From contig NZ_FPAF01000001.1 in the NCBI RefSeq assembly GCF_900116295.1, positions 868,001 through 932,000 on the forward strand: DNA of 64,000 nucleotides. Reading direction: 5' to 3'. This DNA comes from Bacillus sp. 103mf. Its GTDB lineage: Bacteria; Bacillota; Bacilli; Bacillales; Bacillaceae_G. The notes under the pieces are model-generated. The model worked only from the letters and a program-made list of their open reading frames with translations, was not told the DNA's origin and ran no database searches. Positions 1 through 9,489 of this stretch are shown one piece after another. A program made the position numbers and the translations under genes. Each line of letters begins with the position of its first letter. Positions within the stretch are counted from its first letter, which is position 1.

Positions 1-32
1 CTCATCGAAACGTGAGATCCAATTTTCAACAT
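1..32 (-). CDS. nfo: Endonuclease IV, 5' end only (runs off the window)
   Basis: Only the first ten codons are inside the window. They read MLKIGSHVSM, the conserved start of the AP endonuclease IV family, which cuts 5' of abasic sites in base excision repair. A good ribosome binding site (GAGGTGATTAC) precedes the ATG. In B. subtilis nfo (yqfS) lies next to cshB (yqfR), and the same order is seen here. The call rests on ten residues plus gene order. Confidence 0.75.
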   Translation of the reverse strand, partial: MLKIGSHVSM

Positions 33-108
33 GTAATCACCTCTTATAAATGCAATAGCTATAATGATAGCATAATTTGCAGAAATCTGACACTGTTAAC
101 TTCCCCGC

Positions 109-139
109 AAAAAAAAGATAAGGAAAATCCTTATCTTTT
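109..139 (-). terminator. Terminator of cshB
   Basis: A 12-bp perfect stem (AAAAGATAAGGA and its complement) with a 3-nt loop is followed on the minus strand by a run of T. It overlaps the cshB stop codon. Confidence 0.85.
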
Positions 140-1441
140 CTTTTTGTTATATTTTTTCTTAATTTTTTCGCGTTCCCATTCAAGCTTTTTCTTGTAGTTC
201 GGCTTTACTTTTTTCGGTTTTTTCACAACCTTTTGCGCCATAGCATCTAATCCGTCATTTGGCTTCTTACGGCTTTGACGGCGACGACGAGGCCCTAATT
301 CAATCAACTCACCTGCACGTAAGTCCACGTGTTTGAATTCAATATGACGTTGCTTTTCTAACGTATCTAATGCTTCTTCATCCGATTGATCATAAATTGT
401 TGCCGCAATACCAGAATATCCAGCACGCGCTGTTCGGCCCACACGATGAATAAAGAAATCTAAATCAGATGGAATTTCGTAGTTAATAACATGACTAATT
501 CCCTCGATATCAATGCCACGTGCAGCTAAATCTGTCGCTACAATGTATTGAAATTCTAAATCACGAACTTGTTTCATCATTTTCTTACGATCACGTGGTG
601 ATAAATCACCGTGAATACGACCAACTTTTAAACCACGTTCTGTTAAACCATTCGCTACTTCATCCGCCATTTTCTTTGTATTCGTAAAGACGATTGCTAA
701 ATACGGCTGATATTGTAGTAACAGATTTTTCACAAGTTCAATTTTATTACGATGTCTTGATGGAATAAGGTGATGCTCCAGATTAACCGCTGCTATTTGC
801 TTCGGATTAATATGAATATGCTCTGGATTCTCCATATATTTCTTCATAAATGGTTTTAACTTTTGTGGAATTGTCGCTGAGAAAACGAGCATTTGTAAAT
901 TTTTAGGCATACGCGCTGCAATTTTATCTACATCATGAATAAAGCCCATATCAAGCATTAAATCTGCTTCATCGACAATAATTGCAAAAGCCGTATGTAC
1001 AAATAGCGCTTGCTCTTCCACCAAATCCTTAATACGCCCTGGTGTTCCCACAACAACATGCGGTTGTTTCTTCAATTTTTCAATTGAACGTTGTTTATCT
1101 GTTCCACCGATAAAACAACGCGCTGTTATCATGTTGTCTTCCTCACAAAACTTTGTTATCTTTACAATCTCTTCATAAATTTGCTGCGCCAACTCACGAG
1201 TTGGAGCTGTAATTACAAGTTGTACTTCTTCTTTGTTTGCATCAATCCGATTTAATGTTGGAAGTAAATACGCATGCGTTTTTCCAGATCCTGTTTGTGA
1301 TTGTCCAATAATACTAACTCCCTTTTTCACAACCGGAAAAATCTTTTGTTGAATTTCTGTTGGTTCTGAAAAACGTAATTCACGAATTGCATCTATTAAA
1401 AATGGTTGAAAATCATACTGTGTAAATGTTTGCACTGTCAT
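131..1441 (-). CDS. cshB: DEAD-box ATP-dependent RNA helicase CshB
   Basis: A cytoplasmic RNA helicase that unwinds RNA duplexes with ATP; in Bacillus CshB is linked to cold adaptation and RNA turnover. All helicase motifs are visible in the 436-residue form: SQTGSGKT (48-55), PTREL (80-84), DEAD (157-160), SAT (188-190) and HRVGRTAR (332-339). The C-terminal tail after about residue 370 is rich in Lys and Arg and probably binds RNA. I chose the ATG at 1441 because AAGGTGG sits just upstream; a frame extension to 1477 has no such site. It is a single gene between its own terminator and a repeat-filled gap, in the nfo-cshB-vrrA order typical of Bacillus. Confidence 0.97.
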   Translation of the reverse strand: MTVQTFTQYDFQPFLIDAIRELRFSEPTEIQQKIFPVVKKGVSIIGQSQTGSGKTHAYLLPTLNRIDANKEEVQLVITAPTRELAQQIYEEIVKITKFCEEDNMITARCFIGGTDKQRSIEKLKKQPHVVVGTPGRIKDLVEEQALFVHTAFAIIVDEADLMLDMGFIHDVDKIAARMPKNLQMLVFSATIPQKLKPFMKKYMENPEHIHINPKQIAAVNLEHHLIPSRHRNKIELVKNLLLQYQPYLAIVFTNTKKMADEVANGLTERGLKVGRIHGDLSPRDRKKMMKQVRDLEFQYIVATDLAARGIDIEGISHVINYEIPSDLDFFIHRVGRTARAGYSGIAATIYDQSDEEALDTLEKQRHIEFKHVDLRAGELIELGPRRRRQSRKKPNDGLDAMAQKVVKKPKKVKPNYKKKLEWEREKIKKKYNKKKR

Positions 1442-1500
1442 ACATTCCACCTTCTTTCTTATTTCTACTGCGTTCATTAATCAGTCAAGTTAACATTATA

Positions 1501-1853
1501 TCGAAATCTATCAGTAAAATCTATCTTTATATATATCCATTTTCATTTTTCGGCATCTTTGTCTAGCTCTGCCTCCTAAGCCCTCATGTCTAAGAACCTT
1601 CCACACGAGAAGGTAAAAAACACCTTCTGTGTGAAAGAACCTTAGCCAACGGGCCTAAACAGTCGGCTCCGCTTTTCTTTATAAGTCGCTGCCGTGCAGA
1701 ACACAGCATGACCTGCGCTCCCTTTCTTCTTTTGTTTTAAACTTTGCATGTGATAGAAAAAGGCCCTGACCGCTTCTATGCATGGCCAGATGCTCTCGCC
1801 CGCCTAAAAAGAAAGAAGGTTTTTATGCCGATTTTTAATTTGTATTTATATAG
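1501..1853. repeat. MITE-like repeat copy A, split by a second repeat
   Basis: This is copy A of a repeat also seen at 17291-17490 (inverted), 21272-21379 and 30720-30920. The ends are imperfect inverted repeats of about 27 bp: TATATATCC...CGGCAT near 1529-1556, and the reverse complement of TATATAAATAC...CGGCAT at 1826-1853. The core reads GGCCCTGACCG...GGCCAGATGCTCTCG. Positions 1557-1680 belong to a different repeat inserted between CGGCAT and ATAAG, which are adjacent in copy D. No coding potential was recognised. Confidence 0.75.
1557..1680. repeat. Second dispersed repeat (TGTCTAGCT...CGCTTTTC), inserted in copy A
   Basis: It begins TTGTCTAGCTCTGC and ends GTCGGCTCCGCTTTTC. The start and end motifs resemble a structured intergenic repeat I know from many Bacillaceae genomes, and the closing GGCTTCCGCTTTT motif recurs at 21388-21404 and 21508-21524. 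It contains a stem built from ACACGAGAAGGT and ACCTTCTGTGT. It interrupts MITE-like copy A. Confidence 0.65.
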
Positions 1854-1942
1854 TTTAGCATTTCAACGGAAAAACTAACCTTCTTTCTCTCTATTGCATA
1901 TTGTAGTGTATATTACCTAATTGAAGAAAGGAGGATTTCCTA

Positions 1943-2611
1943 ATGTATATGAAATCCCCTCCCTATCAACAAATGTACACGCAGTCTCCATATTCTCATA
2001 CAATGTACCCAACACCGGGCATGCAGCCGATGATGCCTAAGAAAAAAGGATTTCTTGCAAAATTATTTCAAAAACGCAATCCTGCTGCAGATATGTATAT
2101 GATGCCCCCTTATAGACAATTAGAAACATACTCAAATACACCGTACCAGCAAAACCATCCATATATGCACCCTCCAAAACAACAGCGAATGGCGCAACCT
2201 CAAATGATGGCAGAAGGTGAAACACGAGGAACAGTAGGAACAGCAGGAGGCGCATCTAGTGGAATTGGCAGTTTTTTCACGAACTTTATTTCAAATCCCA
2301 CCGGAATGCTAAACAACGTTGAAAAAGTTGTTCAAATGGCACAATCCTTTGGACCTGTCGTGCAGCAATATGGTCCGATTGTTCGCAATATTCCTAGCAT
2401 CATGAAAATACTTTCATCCGGAAAAAGCACTGAGGAAAAACAAACAGAGGTAGCCGAAAAACAAACAGAAGTAGTCGAAGTCTCCCCTTCCACTCCATCT
2501 AAAGAAATACCTATTACAAGAAAACCACTCGCTCCTAAAATCATAATTGAAGATGAGGTAGCAGTAGAAAACGTACAGTCTACCACTCCTAAACCAAAGC
2601 TATACGTGTAA
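1943..2611 (+). CDS. vrrA: VrrA/YqfQ family protein
   Basis: A 222-residue protein of unknown biochemical role. The first 80 residues are rich in Tyr, Gln, Pro and Met (YQQMY, MYPTPGMQPMM), followed by a basic KKKGFLAKLFQK stretch. A Gly/Ala/Ser linker comes next, then a segment around 105-150 (IGSFFTNFISNPTGMLNNVE) typical of the YqfQ family. The tail is Lys/Glu/Val-rich. The orthologue in B. anthracis carries the variable-number repeat that gives vrrA its name. Here I see no tandem 12-bp array, only one degenerate unit near 1963. The ATG has a strong AAAGGAGG. A terminator follows, so it is probably monocistronic. Confidence 0.85.
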   Translation: MYMKSPPYQQMYTQSPYSHTMYPTPGMQPMMPKKKGFLAKLFQKRNPAADMYMMPPYRQLETYSNTPYQQNHPYMHPPKQQRMAQPQMMAEGETRGTVGTAGGASSGIGSFFTNFISNPTGMLNNVEKVVQMAQSFGPVVQQYGPIVRNIPSIMKILSSGKSTEEKQTEVAEKQTEVVEVSPSTPSKEIPITRKPLAPKIIIEDEVAVENVQSTTPKPKLYV

Positions 2612-2648
2612 CATTTCTTTGTCATCTGCTTTCATCTCCTTTATAATG

Positions 2649-2683
2649 AAAAGGATTAGCTTTATAAAACAAATCCTTTTTTA
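2649..2683 (+). terminator. Terminator of vrrA
   Basis: AAAAGGATT and AATCCTTTT form a 9-bp stem with a 14-nt loop and a T6 run. The T run leads straight into the ribosome binding site of ispH, so ispH may be read partly by read-through. Confidence 0.7.
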
Positions 2684-2701
2684 AAGGAGCGGATTAATTA
2701 C

Positions 2702-3643
2702 ATGAAAATCGTTAAAATTTCCCCTCGCGGCTATTGCTACGGTGTTGTAGACGCGATGGTCATTGCGCGCAATGCAGCGCTTGATAAAACATTGCCAAGA
2801 CCAATTTATATCTTAGGCATGATTGTCCACAATAAACACGTAACAGATGCGTTTGAAGAAGACGGCATTATTACGCTTGATGGCCCAAGTCGTTTAGATA
2901 TTTTAGAGAAAATTGAGTCTGGGACTGTTATTTTTACAGCTCACGGTGTATCTCCCGAAGTGAAACAACGTGCGAAAGAGAAAGGCTTAACAACAATTGA
3001 TGCAACATGTCCTGATGTTACAAAAACACATGATTTAATTGAGACAAAAAAAGAAGAAGGCTACCATATTATCTATATCGGCAAAAAAGGACACCCTGAG
3101 CCTGAAGGTGCAGTCGGGATTGCCCCGGATATTGTCCATCTTATCGAGAAAGAAGCAGATCTTGAAGCACTTACCATTCCAACGGAAAAAATTCTAGTTA
3201 CAAACCAAACGACGATGAGCCAATGGGATGTTCAACATATTATGGAGAAAATTCAAGAAAAGTTTCCAACAGCAGAATTTCATAAAGAGATTTGTCTTGC
3301 TACGCAAGTACGTCAAGAAGCTGTTGCAAAACAAGCAACTGCTGCTGATTTAACAATTGTTGTTGGCGATCCAAAAAGTAATAACTCTAACCGCCTTGCA
3401 CAAGTATCTGAAGAAATTGCTAGCACCAAAGCATACCGCGTTGCCGATGTCAGTGAAATCCAATTAGAATGGTTACAAGGAGTAGAAACAGTCGCTATTA
3501 CAGCAGGCGCTTCTACTCCAACGCCTATTACAAAAGAAGTAATTGCATTTTTTGAACAGTACGATCCAACAAATCCTGCAACATGGGACCGTAAGCGAAA
3601 CGTACCGCTACAAAAAATCTTACCAAAAGTAAAAGCAAAATAA
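2702..3643 (+). CDS. ispH: 4-hydroxy-3-methylbut-2-enyl diphosphate reductase IspH
   Basis: The last enzyme of the MEP isoprenoid pathway: a [4Fe-4S] protein that reduces HMBPP to IPP and DMAPP in the cytoplasm. The three cluster cysteines are visible at 12 (GYCYGV), 103 (ATCPDV) and 198 (EICLAT), with His residues in VHNKHV (43) and AHGVSP (81). The 313-residue length fits the family. The ATG follows AAAGGAGCGG. It lies downstream of vrrA on the same strand and converges with nif3, sharing a two-way terminator. It is the yqfP position of the B. subtilis map. Confidence 0.97.
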   Translation: MKIVKISPRGYCYGVVDAMVIARNAALDKTLPRPIYILGMIVHNKHVTDAFEEDGIITLDGPSRLDILEKIESGTVIFTAHGVSPEVKQRAKEKGLTTIDATCPDVTKTHDLIETKKEEGYHIIYIGKKGHPEPEGAVGIAPDIVHLIEKEADLEALTIPTEKILVTNQTTMSQWDVQHIMEKIQEKFPTAEFHKEICLATQVRQEAVAKQATAADLTIVVGDPKSNNSNRLAQVSEEIASTKAYRVADVSEIQLEWLQGVETVAITAGASTPTPITKEVIAFFEQYDPTNPATWDRKRNVPLQKILPKVKAK

Positions 3644-3647
3644 AGGA

Positions 3648-3692
3648 AAACTTCAATCAGTGGGGGTCTTACTGCCCGCAAATGGCGAGATA
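3648..3692 (+). repeat. Short gene-end repeat with CTTACTGCCC core
   Basis: The stretch after ispH carries AACTTCAATCAGTGG and GTCTTACTGCCCGC, followed by GGCGAGATA. A related core (CTTACTGCC) recurs at 37653-37660 and 48180-48189, also outside genes. It looks like one of the short intergenic repeats common in the B. cereus group. I cannot name the family. Confidence 0.5.
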
Positions 3693-3696
3693 GTAC

Positions 3697-3733
3697 AAAA
3701 AAATCCGTTATCTCAGGAGATAACGGATTTTTT
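3697..3733. terminator. Two-way terminator between ispH and nif3
   Basis: A strong stem, ATCCGTTATCT with its complement around CAGG, is flanked by A7 on the left and T6 on the right. It can serve ispH (+) and the nif3 operon (-). Confidence 0.9.
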
Positions 3734-3737
3734 CATT

Positions 3738-4859
3738 CTATACAAATGTAAATGGATCTGTATGTAATTCTGAAGCATGAATACGTGCAGTAAATTTTCT
3801 CTCATCCACTTTTGCTTGTAGTTGTTTTTGTACACCTTTTTTCATTACTTTTTCCACGTTATGCCCTGGGTCCACGATATTTAATCCGAGCATCATCGCA
3901 TCATGTGCAACGTGATAATACATATCTCCCGTTACGTATACGTCTGCCCCTTTAAACTTCGCTTGTTTTATATACTTATTCCCGTCTCCTCCAAGTACTG
4001 CTACTTTTTTCACCGTATCCTGTAAGTTGCCAACAACGCGAGCTCCCTTCACCTCAAGAGATTGCTTCACATGCTCTGCAAATTGTTGTAAAGTCATTTC
4101 TTGCGGCAAATATCCAATTTTCCCAAGACCCAACGTTTCACCTTTGTTTTCTAACGGATAAATATCGTATGCCACTTCTTCATACGGGTGTGCCCCAAGC
4201 ATTGCCTTCATAACTTTACGTTGCAACGACGCCGGGATAATTGTTTCAATACGAACTTCTTCTACCTGTTCTAAACGCCCTGTCTCTCCGATATACGGAT
4301 TCGTTCCTTCTTGTGGCAGAAATGTACCCGCACCCTCGCTATTAAACGTACAGTGGCTATAATTCCCGATATAACCTGCTCCTGCATCACCAATCGCTCG
4401 ACGTACCACTTCTGCATGCGAAGAAGGAACAAATACAACTAGCTTTTTCATTTCTTCTGTATAAGTGGGAACAAGCACCTCTGTTTCCTGCAATCCTAAA
4501 GCAGCTGCCAATAAATCGTTCACGCCGCCTTTTGCAATGTCCACATTTGTATGAGCAGCATAAACTGCAATATCGTTTTTTATACACATTTCAATAATAC
4601 GCCCATACGCTTGCTCTGTATGAATCGCTTTGAGCGGATTAAAAATAAGCGGATGATGGGCAATAATTAAATTTACCCCTTTTTCAATTGCTTCTTGTAC
4701 AACTTCTTCTGTTACATCAAGCACAATTAACACATTCTCTACGGGTTTATTTAATGCCCCAATTTGCAATCCAACTTTGTCGCCCTCGACTGCTAAATGT
4801 TTCGGGTACATACTTTCAAATAAAGAAATGATTTCATATCCATTAGGCGTTTTACTCAC
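3738..4859 (-). CDS. Nif3-like dinuclear metal-centre protein (YqfO)
   Basis: A member of the NIF3/DUF34 family, often annotated as GTP cyclohydrolase I type 2; its true substrate is unsettled. Metal ligands visible are His68-His69 (AHHPLIF), Asp107 (TNVDIA) and the C-terminal DPGHNVEK. The middle third (about 130-240) is the PII-like insertion of the Bacillus YqfO type, which accounts for 373 residues against about 250 in short homologues. The start is GTG at 4859 with GAGGAGG upstream, and its GTGA overlaps the trmK stop by 4 bp, so the two genes are translationally coupled. Confidence 0.93.
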   Translation of the reverse strand: MSKTPNGYEIISLFESMYPKHLAVEGDKVGLQIGALNKPVENVLIVLDVTEEVVQEAIEKGVNLIIAHHPLIFNPLKAIHTEQAYGRIIEMCIKNDIAVYAAHTNVDIAKGGVNDLLAAALGLQETEVLVPTYTEEMKKLVVFVPSSHAEVVRRAIGDAGAGYIGNYSHCTFNSEGAGTFLPQEGTNPYIGETGRLEQVEEVRIETIIPASLQRKVMKAMLGAHPYEEVAYDIYPLENKGETLGLGKIGYLPQEMTLQQFAEHVKQSLEVKGARVVGNLQDTVKKVAVLGGDGNKYIKQAKFKGADVYVTGDMYYHVAHDAMMLGLNIVDPGHNVEKVMKKGVQKQLQAKVDERKFTARIHASELHTDPFTFV

Positions 4860-5563
4860 GATAAAACCTCCTCAATCATACGGATCTTCTCTAACACTTC
4901 TGCACGCTTCGTTTTTGTCTCTTCTGTTTCTGTTGCCCGTTCTAATTGCTTAAAAATATTTTTAAAGTTTTTTCGTTCACTTTCCCATTTCTCTACAAAC
5001 ACTTTATTTTTCTCTTTTATTAAAAATGGTCCCATGAATAAAGCTTCTTCTTTTTTCTCATTATAGGGCGCTAGAGCATTACCCTGTTCTCCTACTAAAA
5101 TTTCGTAAATCTTTCCGTCTTCTTTTACGATTTTTTCTTTTATCAATTCCCAACCATTCTCAATAAACCATTCACGAATATGATGTGCAGCAATGTTAGG
5201 TTGTAAAATTAAACGAGTTACACCCTTCAGCTTCTCTTTTCCATTTTCTAAAATATCACGAATTAACGCACCACCCATACCTGCGATTGTAATTACATCT
5301 ACTTCGCCTGGCGCAATTACTTCTAAACCATTCCCTTTACGTACACTCACTTTATCTTGCAATCCGCACTCTGCTACTGTAGCTTGTGCAGAACGAAACG
5401 GACCTTCTACAACCTCTCCTGCTACCGCCTGCATGGCAATATGATGTAAGATTGTATAGCAAGGTAAATAGGCATGATCCGAACCAATATCTGCAACAGT
5501 GGAACCCACCGGAATTTCAAGTGCAACTTCTTCTAATCGTTTTGAAAGCTTTACTTCATTCAT
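4856..5563 (-). CDS. trmK: tRNA (adenine(22)-N1)-methyltransferase TrmK
   Basis: An SAM-dependent enzyme that methylates N1 of A22 in tRNAs. The Rossmann motif VADIGSDHAYLP (about 24-34) and ITIAGMGG support this. The C-terminal half is the TrmK-specific coiled, charged region (EKWESERKNFKNIF). The length, 235 residues, is normal. It forms a two-gene operon with nif3 (4-bp overlap), the same as yqfN-yqfO in B. subtilis. AAGGAG lies about 12 nt before the ATG. Confidence 0.95.
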   Translation of the reverse strand: MNEVKLSKRLEEVALEIPVGSTVADIGSDHAYLPCYTILHHIAMQAVAGEVVEGPFRSAQATVAECGLQDKVSVRKGNGLEVIAPGEVDVITIAGMGGALIRDILENGKEKLKGVTRLILQPNIAAHHIREWFIENGWELIKEKIVKEDGKIYEILVGEQGNALAPYNEKKEEALFMGPFLIKEKNKVFVEKWESERKNFKNIFKQLERATETEETKTKRAEVLEKIRMIEEVLS

Positions 5564-5689
5564 TTATTTCAATTACTCCTTCTCTTTCAGTCTGTCTCCA
5601 TGATAAAGAATTTATAGTTATTATTGCAAGTAGATAAATCATTTTACTTCGCTTACAAACCATTTATTTTTAAATTTGGCATTTTAACT

Positions 5690-5722
5690 AATAAAAAAAA
5701 ACCCTTTACTTAGACGTAAAGA
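5690..5722 (-). terminator. Terminator of cccA
   Basis: On the minus strand CTTTAC-GTCTAA-GTAAAG forms a short stem followed by GG and a run of eight or more T, 20 bp beyond the cccA stop. Confidence 0.75.
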
Positions 5723-5741
5723 GCCATTATGTAATCAACTA

Positions 5742-6101
5742 TTATTTTTTCTTTGATAACCAATCTGCTACTTTAGACGCTTGATCTGCTGGAATAAGAC
5801 CTGGCGGCATATTTCCTCTTCCTTTTACAATTACTTCTTGAATTTGATCCTTCGAAAGCTTACCGCCAACTTTTTGCAAATTAGGACCAACTGCCCCTTG
5901 CAATTGATCACCATGGCAACTTGCACAACTTTGTTTTACAATCTCTTCTGGTTTTGCTGCTGTTTGTGTCGTTTTTCCCCCGTTTTTCTTCGCGTCAGCT
6001 AGTTCCTTTGATTTATGCATGCCTTGAAATGAAAATACAAACATAATAATAATTCCCAATACAGCAATAAGAGCAAATGGAATTAACGGATTACGCTTCA
6101 T
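5742..6101 (-). CDS. cccA: Membrane-anchored cytochrome c550 CccA
   Basis: A small c-type cytochrome that carries electrons to terminal oxidases on the outer face of the membrane. The 119-residue form has one N-terminal membrane helix (about 8-25), a Lys/Thr linker, the haem-binding CASCH (59-63) and Met98 in GNMPPG as probable sixth ligand. The ATG at 6101 is preceded by AGAGGGGGA; a TTG ten codons upstream lacks a binding site. It lies downstream of sigA as in B. subtilis, but a terminator separates them, so it has its own promoter. Confidence 0.95.
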   Translation of the reverse strand: MKRNPLIPFALIAVLGIIIMFVFSFQGMHKSKELADAKKNGGKTTQTAAKPEEIVKQSCASCHGDQLQGAVGPNLQKVGGKLSKDQIQEVIVKGRGNMPPGLIPADQASKVADWLSKKK

Positions 6102-6473
6102 TTTTTCTTTTTCCCCCTCTATATCCCCCAATAGTTTGATGATTTAGTCATTTCTATTGTACTTGAAAACAATCTACCAGAAAAGACCAAACTACAATAA
6201 GTTAAAAATATTCCATATATTCAATTAATTATTTTGCTACAAAATCACGTAATTTTTTGCTAAATATCCACTTTTCTCATCACAAACATTTATATTCTCC
6301 ATATATTTTTGTTAAGAATACACGAAATTAATCGAAAAATCGAAAAATGACTATTTGCAAATCAAAAGACAATTCTGTAAAATAAATTACAAGAATTGTA
6401 ATTGCTACTGACATGTAGATTTTAACAAAAAAAAGTTTACTTCATATTAATGAAGTAAACTTTACACAAAGCT
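6102..6473. other. Gap between cccA and sigA
   Basis: This 372-bp, very AT-rich gap holds the sigA terminator at its right end and presumably the cccA promoter; a TACAAT hexamer on the minus strand near 6160 is a weak candidate. No reading frame with a ribosome binding site and no repeat was seen. Confidence 0.5.
6431..6463 (-). terminator. Terminator of the dnaG-sigA operon
   Basis: AGTTTACTTCAT and ATGAAGTAAACT form an almost perfect stem, with a T run on the minus strand. Confidence 0.85.
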
Positions 6474-7595
6474 CTATTCTAAGAAATCTTTCAAGCGTTT
6501 GCTACGGCTTGGGTGTCTTAATTTACGAAGCGCTTTTGCTTCAATTTGACGAATACGCTCTCTCGTAACGCCGAATACTTTTCCAACTTCTTCAAGCGTA
6601 CGAGTTCGTCCATCGTCTAAACCAAAGCGAAGACGAAGAACATTTTCTTCACGATCTGTCAATGTATCTAATACATCTTCTAATTGTTCTTTTAATAATT
6701 CATACGCTGCATGATCTGCAGGAGATGTTGCTTCTTGGTCTTCGATAAAATCACCTAAATGAGAGTCATCCTCTTCACCAATTGGTGTTTCAAGAGATAC
6801 TGGCTCTTGGGCAATCTTTAAGATTTCGCGTACTTTTTCAGGAGCAAGATCCATTTCTTCGCCAATCTCTTCTGGAGATGGCTCACGACCTAAATCTTGT
6901 AATAATTGACGTTGAACACGAATCAACTTATTGATTGTTTCAACCATATGAACTGGTATACGAATTGTTCTTGCTTGGTCCGCAATTGCACGTGTAATTG
7001 CTTGACGAATCCACCACGTTGCATACGTACTAAATTTATACCCTTTGCGGTAATCAAACTTTTCAACAGCTTTAATTAGACCCATATTCCCTTCTTGAAT
7101 TAAGTCTAAGAAAAGCATACCGCGGCCAACATAACGTTTTGCAATACTTACAACTAGACGTAAGTTTGCTTCTGCAAGGCGGCGTTTCGCTTCTTCATCG
7201 CCTTCTTCAATACGTTTTGCAAGAGCAATTTCTTCTTCAGCAGATAATAAGTCAACACGACCGATTTCTTTTAAGTACATACGGACAGGATCATTAATTT
7301 TCACACCTGGCGGTACACTTAAATCGTTTAAGTCAAACTCTTCTTCAGCTTTGGCTAATTGACGAGTATTTGGATCTTCATCACTGTCGCCAACTAAATC
7401 GATTCCTTGTTCACCTAAATATTCATAATATTCATCCATTTGATCGGATTCAATATCAAATCCGCTCATGCGTTCTGCAATCTCTTCATATGTAAGAACG
7501 CCACGTTTTTTTCCGAGCTCTGTGAGTTGCTCTTTCACTTGCTCAAGTGTCATATCAGTTTCAATTTGTTTAGAACGAGCTGGTTTATCAGCCAT
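6474..7595 (-). CDS. sigA: RNA polymerase primary sigma factor SigA (RpoD)
   Basis: The housekeeping sigma factor. The 373-residue protein has region 1.1 (about 1-80), region 1.2 ([11 protein letters not shown]), region 2 with the -10 melting motif ([10 protein letters not shown]), region 3 and the region 4 helix-turn-helix ([18 protein letters not shown]). It ends in KRLKDFLE, as in Bacillus SigA. AAGGAGGGG lies before the ATG. It follows dnaG with a 59-bp gap in the classic macromolecular-synthesis operon, where rpsU has moved away to 20.8 kb. Confidence 0.99.
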   Translation of the reverse strand: MADKPARSKQIETDMTLEQVKEQLTELGKKRGVLTYEEIAERMSGFDIESDQMDEYYEYLGEQGIDLVGDSDEDPNTRQLAKAEEEFDLNDLSVPPGVKINDPVRMYLKEIGRVDLLSAEEEIALAKRIEEGDEEAKRRLAEANLRLVVSIAKRYVGRGMLFLDLIQEGNMGLIKAVEKFDYRKGYKFSTYATWWIRQAITRAIADQARTIRIPVHMVETINKLIRVQRQLLQDLGREPSPEEIGEEMDLAPEKVREILKIAQEPVSLETPIGEEDDSHLGDFIEDQEATSPADHAAYELLKEQLEDVLDTLTDREENVLRLRFGLDDGRTRTLEEVGKVFGVTRERIRQIEAKALRKLRHPSRSKRLKDFLE

Positions 7596-7654
7596 TTGTT
7601 CCCCTCCTTACGCGAGATACAAACAATGATTATAGTAAGTTTTTATACAAAAAG

Positions 7655-9451
7655 CTATTTTCTTGCTTTTCGTTTTTGCAAATATTCTTGGAAAAATCGT
7701 GCTGCTGCTAAATGATCTTCTTTTTCCATTTGCTTCAGCGTAAAAATATTTTCCATTTTCTTTAACTTTTGCTTATGCCGACGCAGCGCGTCTACATTGC
7801 CATGAAGCAATTCTTCTGAGAACTCAGGATTAATCATTTCATCTGTTGAAATATTAGTTACAATATTTTTCAGCTTTTCATCAGAAAGCCAACTTAGAAA
7901 GTTTGCGACTGACGGTTCATTTCCCTTTTCATAATATGCGTATAGCTCATATAAAATCCCTTTATGTTCTTCTGTATGAAAATCTTCTATATGAGGTTCG
8001 ATACGAAAAGCGATATCTTCACTCTGCAACATGTGATAAATAAGCTCTCTTTCAGCTCTTTCAAAACCAGAAAATTTCGGTTTCACATGAACAATTTGAG
8101 AAGGCTGTGCAATTGGCTTTGTCTGTTTTTGCTGTACCTTTTGTTCTTTGCGATATTGGTGCAATTGCCCCAGCAGTGTTTCCATTGAGTAAGCAAATTC
8201 CTGTGACAATGCCTTCAAATACGATTCCGCTTGCATTGCATCTTGCAATGACGCTAACTCTTTTAAAACACTTTTCACATAAGCTTCTTTTCCAGACTCA
8301 TCTTGCAAATTTTTCCCTAAACGAAGATAATTTATTTTAAATCCAACAAAACTTATACTCGCTTGTACAAGTTTTTGAAACGCTGTTGTTCCATAACGCT
8401 GTACATACTCGTCAGGGTCTAATTTATCTGGCATAGAGACAACTTTCACTTCACAACCGGTTTGCAATAACAATTGTCCTGCTTTCATTGTTGCTTCTTG
8501 TCCTGCTTTATCACCATCATAGCAAAGAACAACAGTTTCAACATTACGCCGCAAAAGCTTTGCCTGTTCCTCAGTTAAAGCAGTTCCCATCGTAGCAACC
8601 GATTCTTCGATCCCACTTTTCACAGCAGCTAAAACATCCGCATATCCTTCAAAGAGAAGAACTTGTCCTCGTTTTCGAATAAATGACCTTGCTTGATGAA
8701 AGTTATATACCAGCTTGCTTTTATGAAAAATAGGTGTCTCTGGACTATTTAAATACTTAGGCGTATCATCCCCTAATGCCCGTCCACTAAAAGCAGCTAC
8801 TTTCCCTTGCAGTGTATGAATTGGAAACATCACTCGTCCGCGAAAACGATCATGATAACTGCCATCCTTCTCACTGCGAACAAGTAATCCAGCTTGCTCC
8901 ATAACAGCAGGTGAAAAACCTCGTTTTTGTAAGATTTTTGCCGCTGCATCCCAAGCAGGAGTGGCGTATCCAATTTCAAACTTTACAATCATTTCTTTTG
9001 TAATACCTCGCTCTAGTAAATACGCAAGCGGCTGTTTTCCTTCTTCTGTATTTACTAAGAGATGATGATAATACTTTTTCAAAAGCTCGTGGGCTTGCAA
9101 CATAATCGTGCTATCATCAGATATATTTTGTGTTTGCTCTAGTTCTGATGTAAAGTTAGCAACAGGAATACCATTTCGCTCACCTAATTTTTGCGCAGCT
9201 TCCACAAAAGACAGTCCATCTATTTTCATTAAGAAAGAAAAAACATTTCCCCCTTCTCCACATCCAAAGCAATGAAAAATTTGCTTATCAGCAGAAACAG
9301 AAAACGACGGTGAGTTTTCGCCATGGAAAGGACAAAGCCCAAAATAATTTCGACCTTGTTTTTTAAGCTGTACATATTCACCAATCACTTCAACAATATC
9401 AGATGATGTACGAATTTGTTCTACAACTTCTTCGGGAATTCTGTTCCCCAT
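7655..9451 (-). CDS. dnaG: DNA primase DnaG
   Basis: Makes RNA primers at the replication fork together with DnaB/DnaC helicase. The CHC2 zinc ribbon is intact (Cys40, His43, Cys61, Cys64). It is followed by the RNA polymerase core, the Toprim motifs (LLFEGYADVLAA and CYDGDKAG) and a helicase-binding C-terminal domain. The 598 residues fit Bacillus. GGAGATGGAG precedes the ATG. It is the first gene of the dnaG-sigA operon, with yqxD 38 bp upstream on the same strand. Confidence 0.98.
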   Translation of the reverse strand: MGNRIPEEVVEQIRTSSDIVEVIGEYVQLKKQGRNYFGLCPFHGENSPSFSVSADKQIFHCFGCGEGGNVFSFLMKIDGLSFVEAAQKLGERNGIPVANFTSELEQTQNISDDSTIMLQAHELLKKYYHHLLVNTEEGKQPLAYLLERGITKEMIVKFEIGYATPAWDAAAKILQKRGFSPAVMEQAGLLVRSEKDGSYHDRFRGRVMFPIHTLQGKVAAFSGRALGDDTPKYLNSPETPIFHKSKLVYNFHQARSFIRKRGQVLLFEGYADVLAAVKSGIEESVATMGTALTEEQAKLLRRNVETVVLCYDGDKAGQEATMKAGQLLLQTGCEVKVVSMPDKLDPDEYVQRYGTTAFQKLVQASISFVGFKINYLRLGKNLQDESGKEAYVKSVLKELASLQDAMQAESYLKALSQEFAYSMETLLGQLHQYRKEQKVQQKQTKPIAQPSQIVHVKPKFSGFERAERELIYHMLQSEDIAFRIEPHIEDFHTEEHKGILYELYAYYEKGNEPSVANFLSWLSDEKLKNIVTNISTDEMINPEFSEELLHGNVDALRRHKQKLKKMENIFTLKQMEKEDHLAAARFFQEYLQKRKARK

Positions 9452-9489
9452 AACTCCATCTCCGTGTCGTATTTTGTATTCGATACAAA

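Noticed and set aside
2037-2625. Minus-strand frames opposite vrrA (72 and 97 codons)
   Set aside because: They are shadows of vrrA, with no start signals and no family resemblance.
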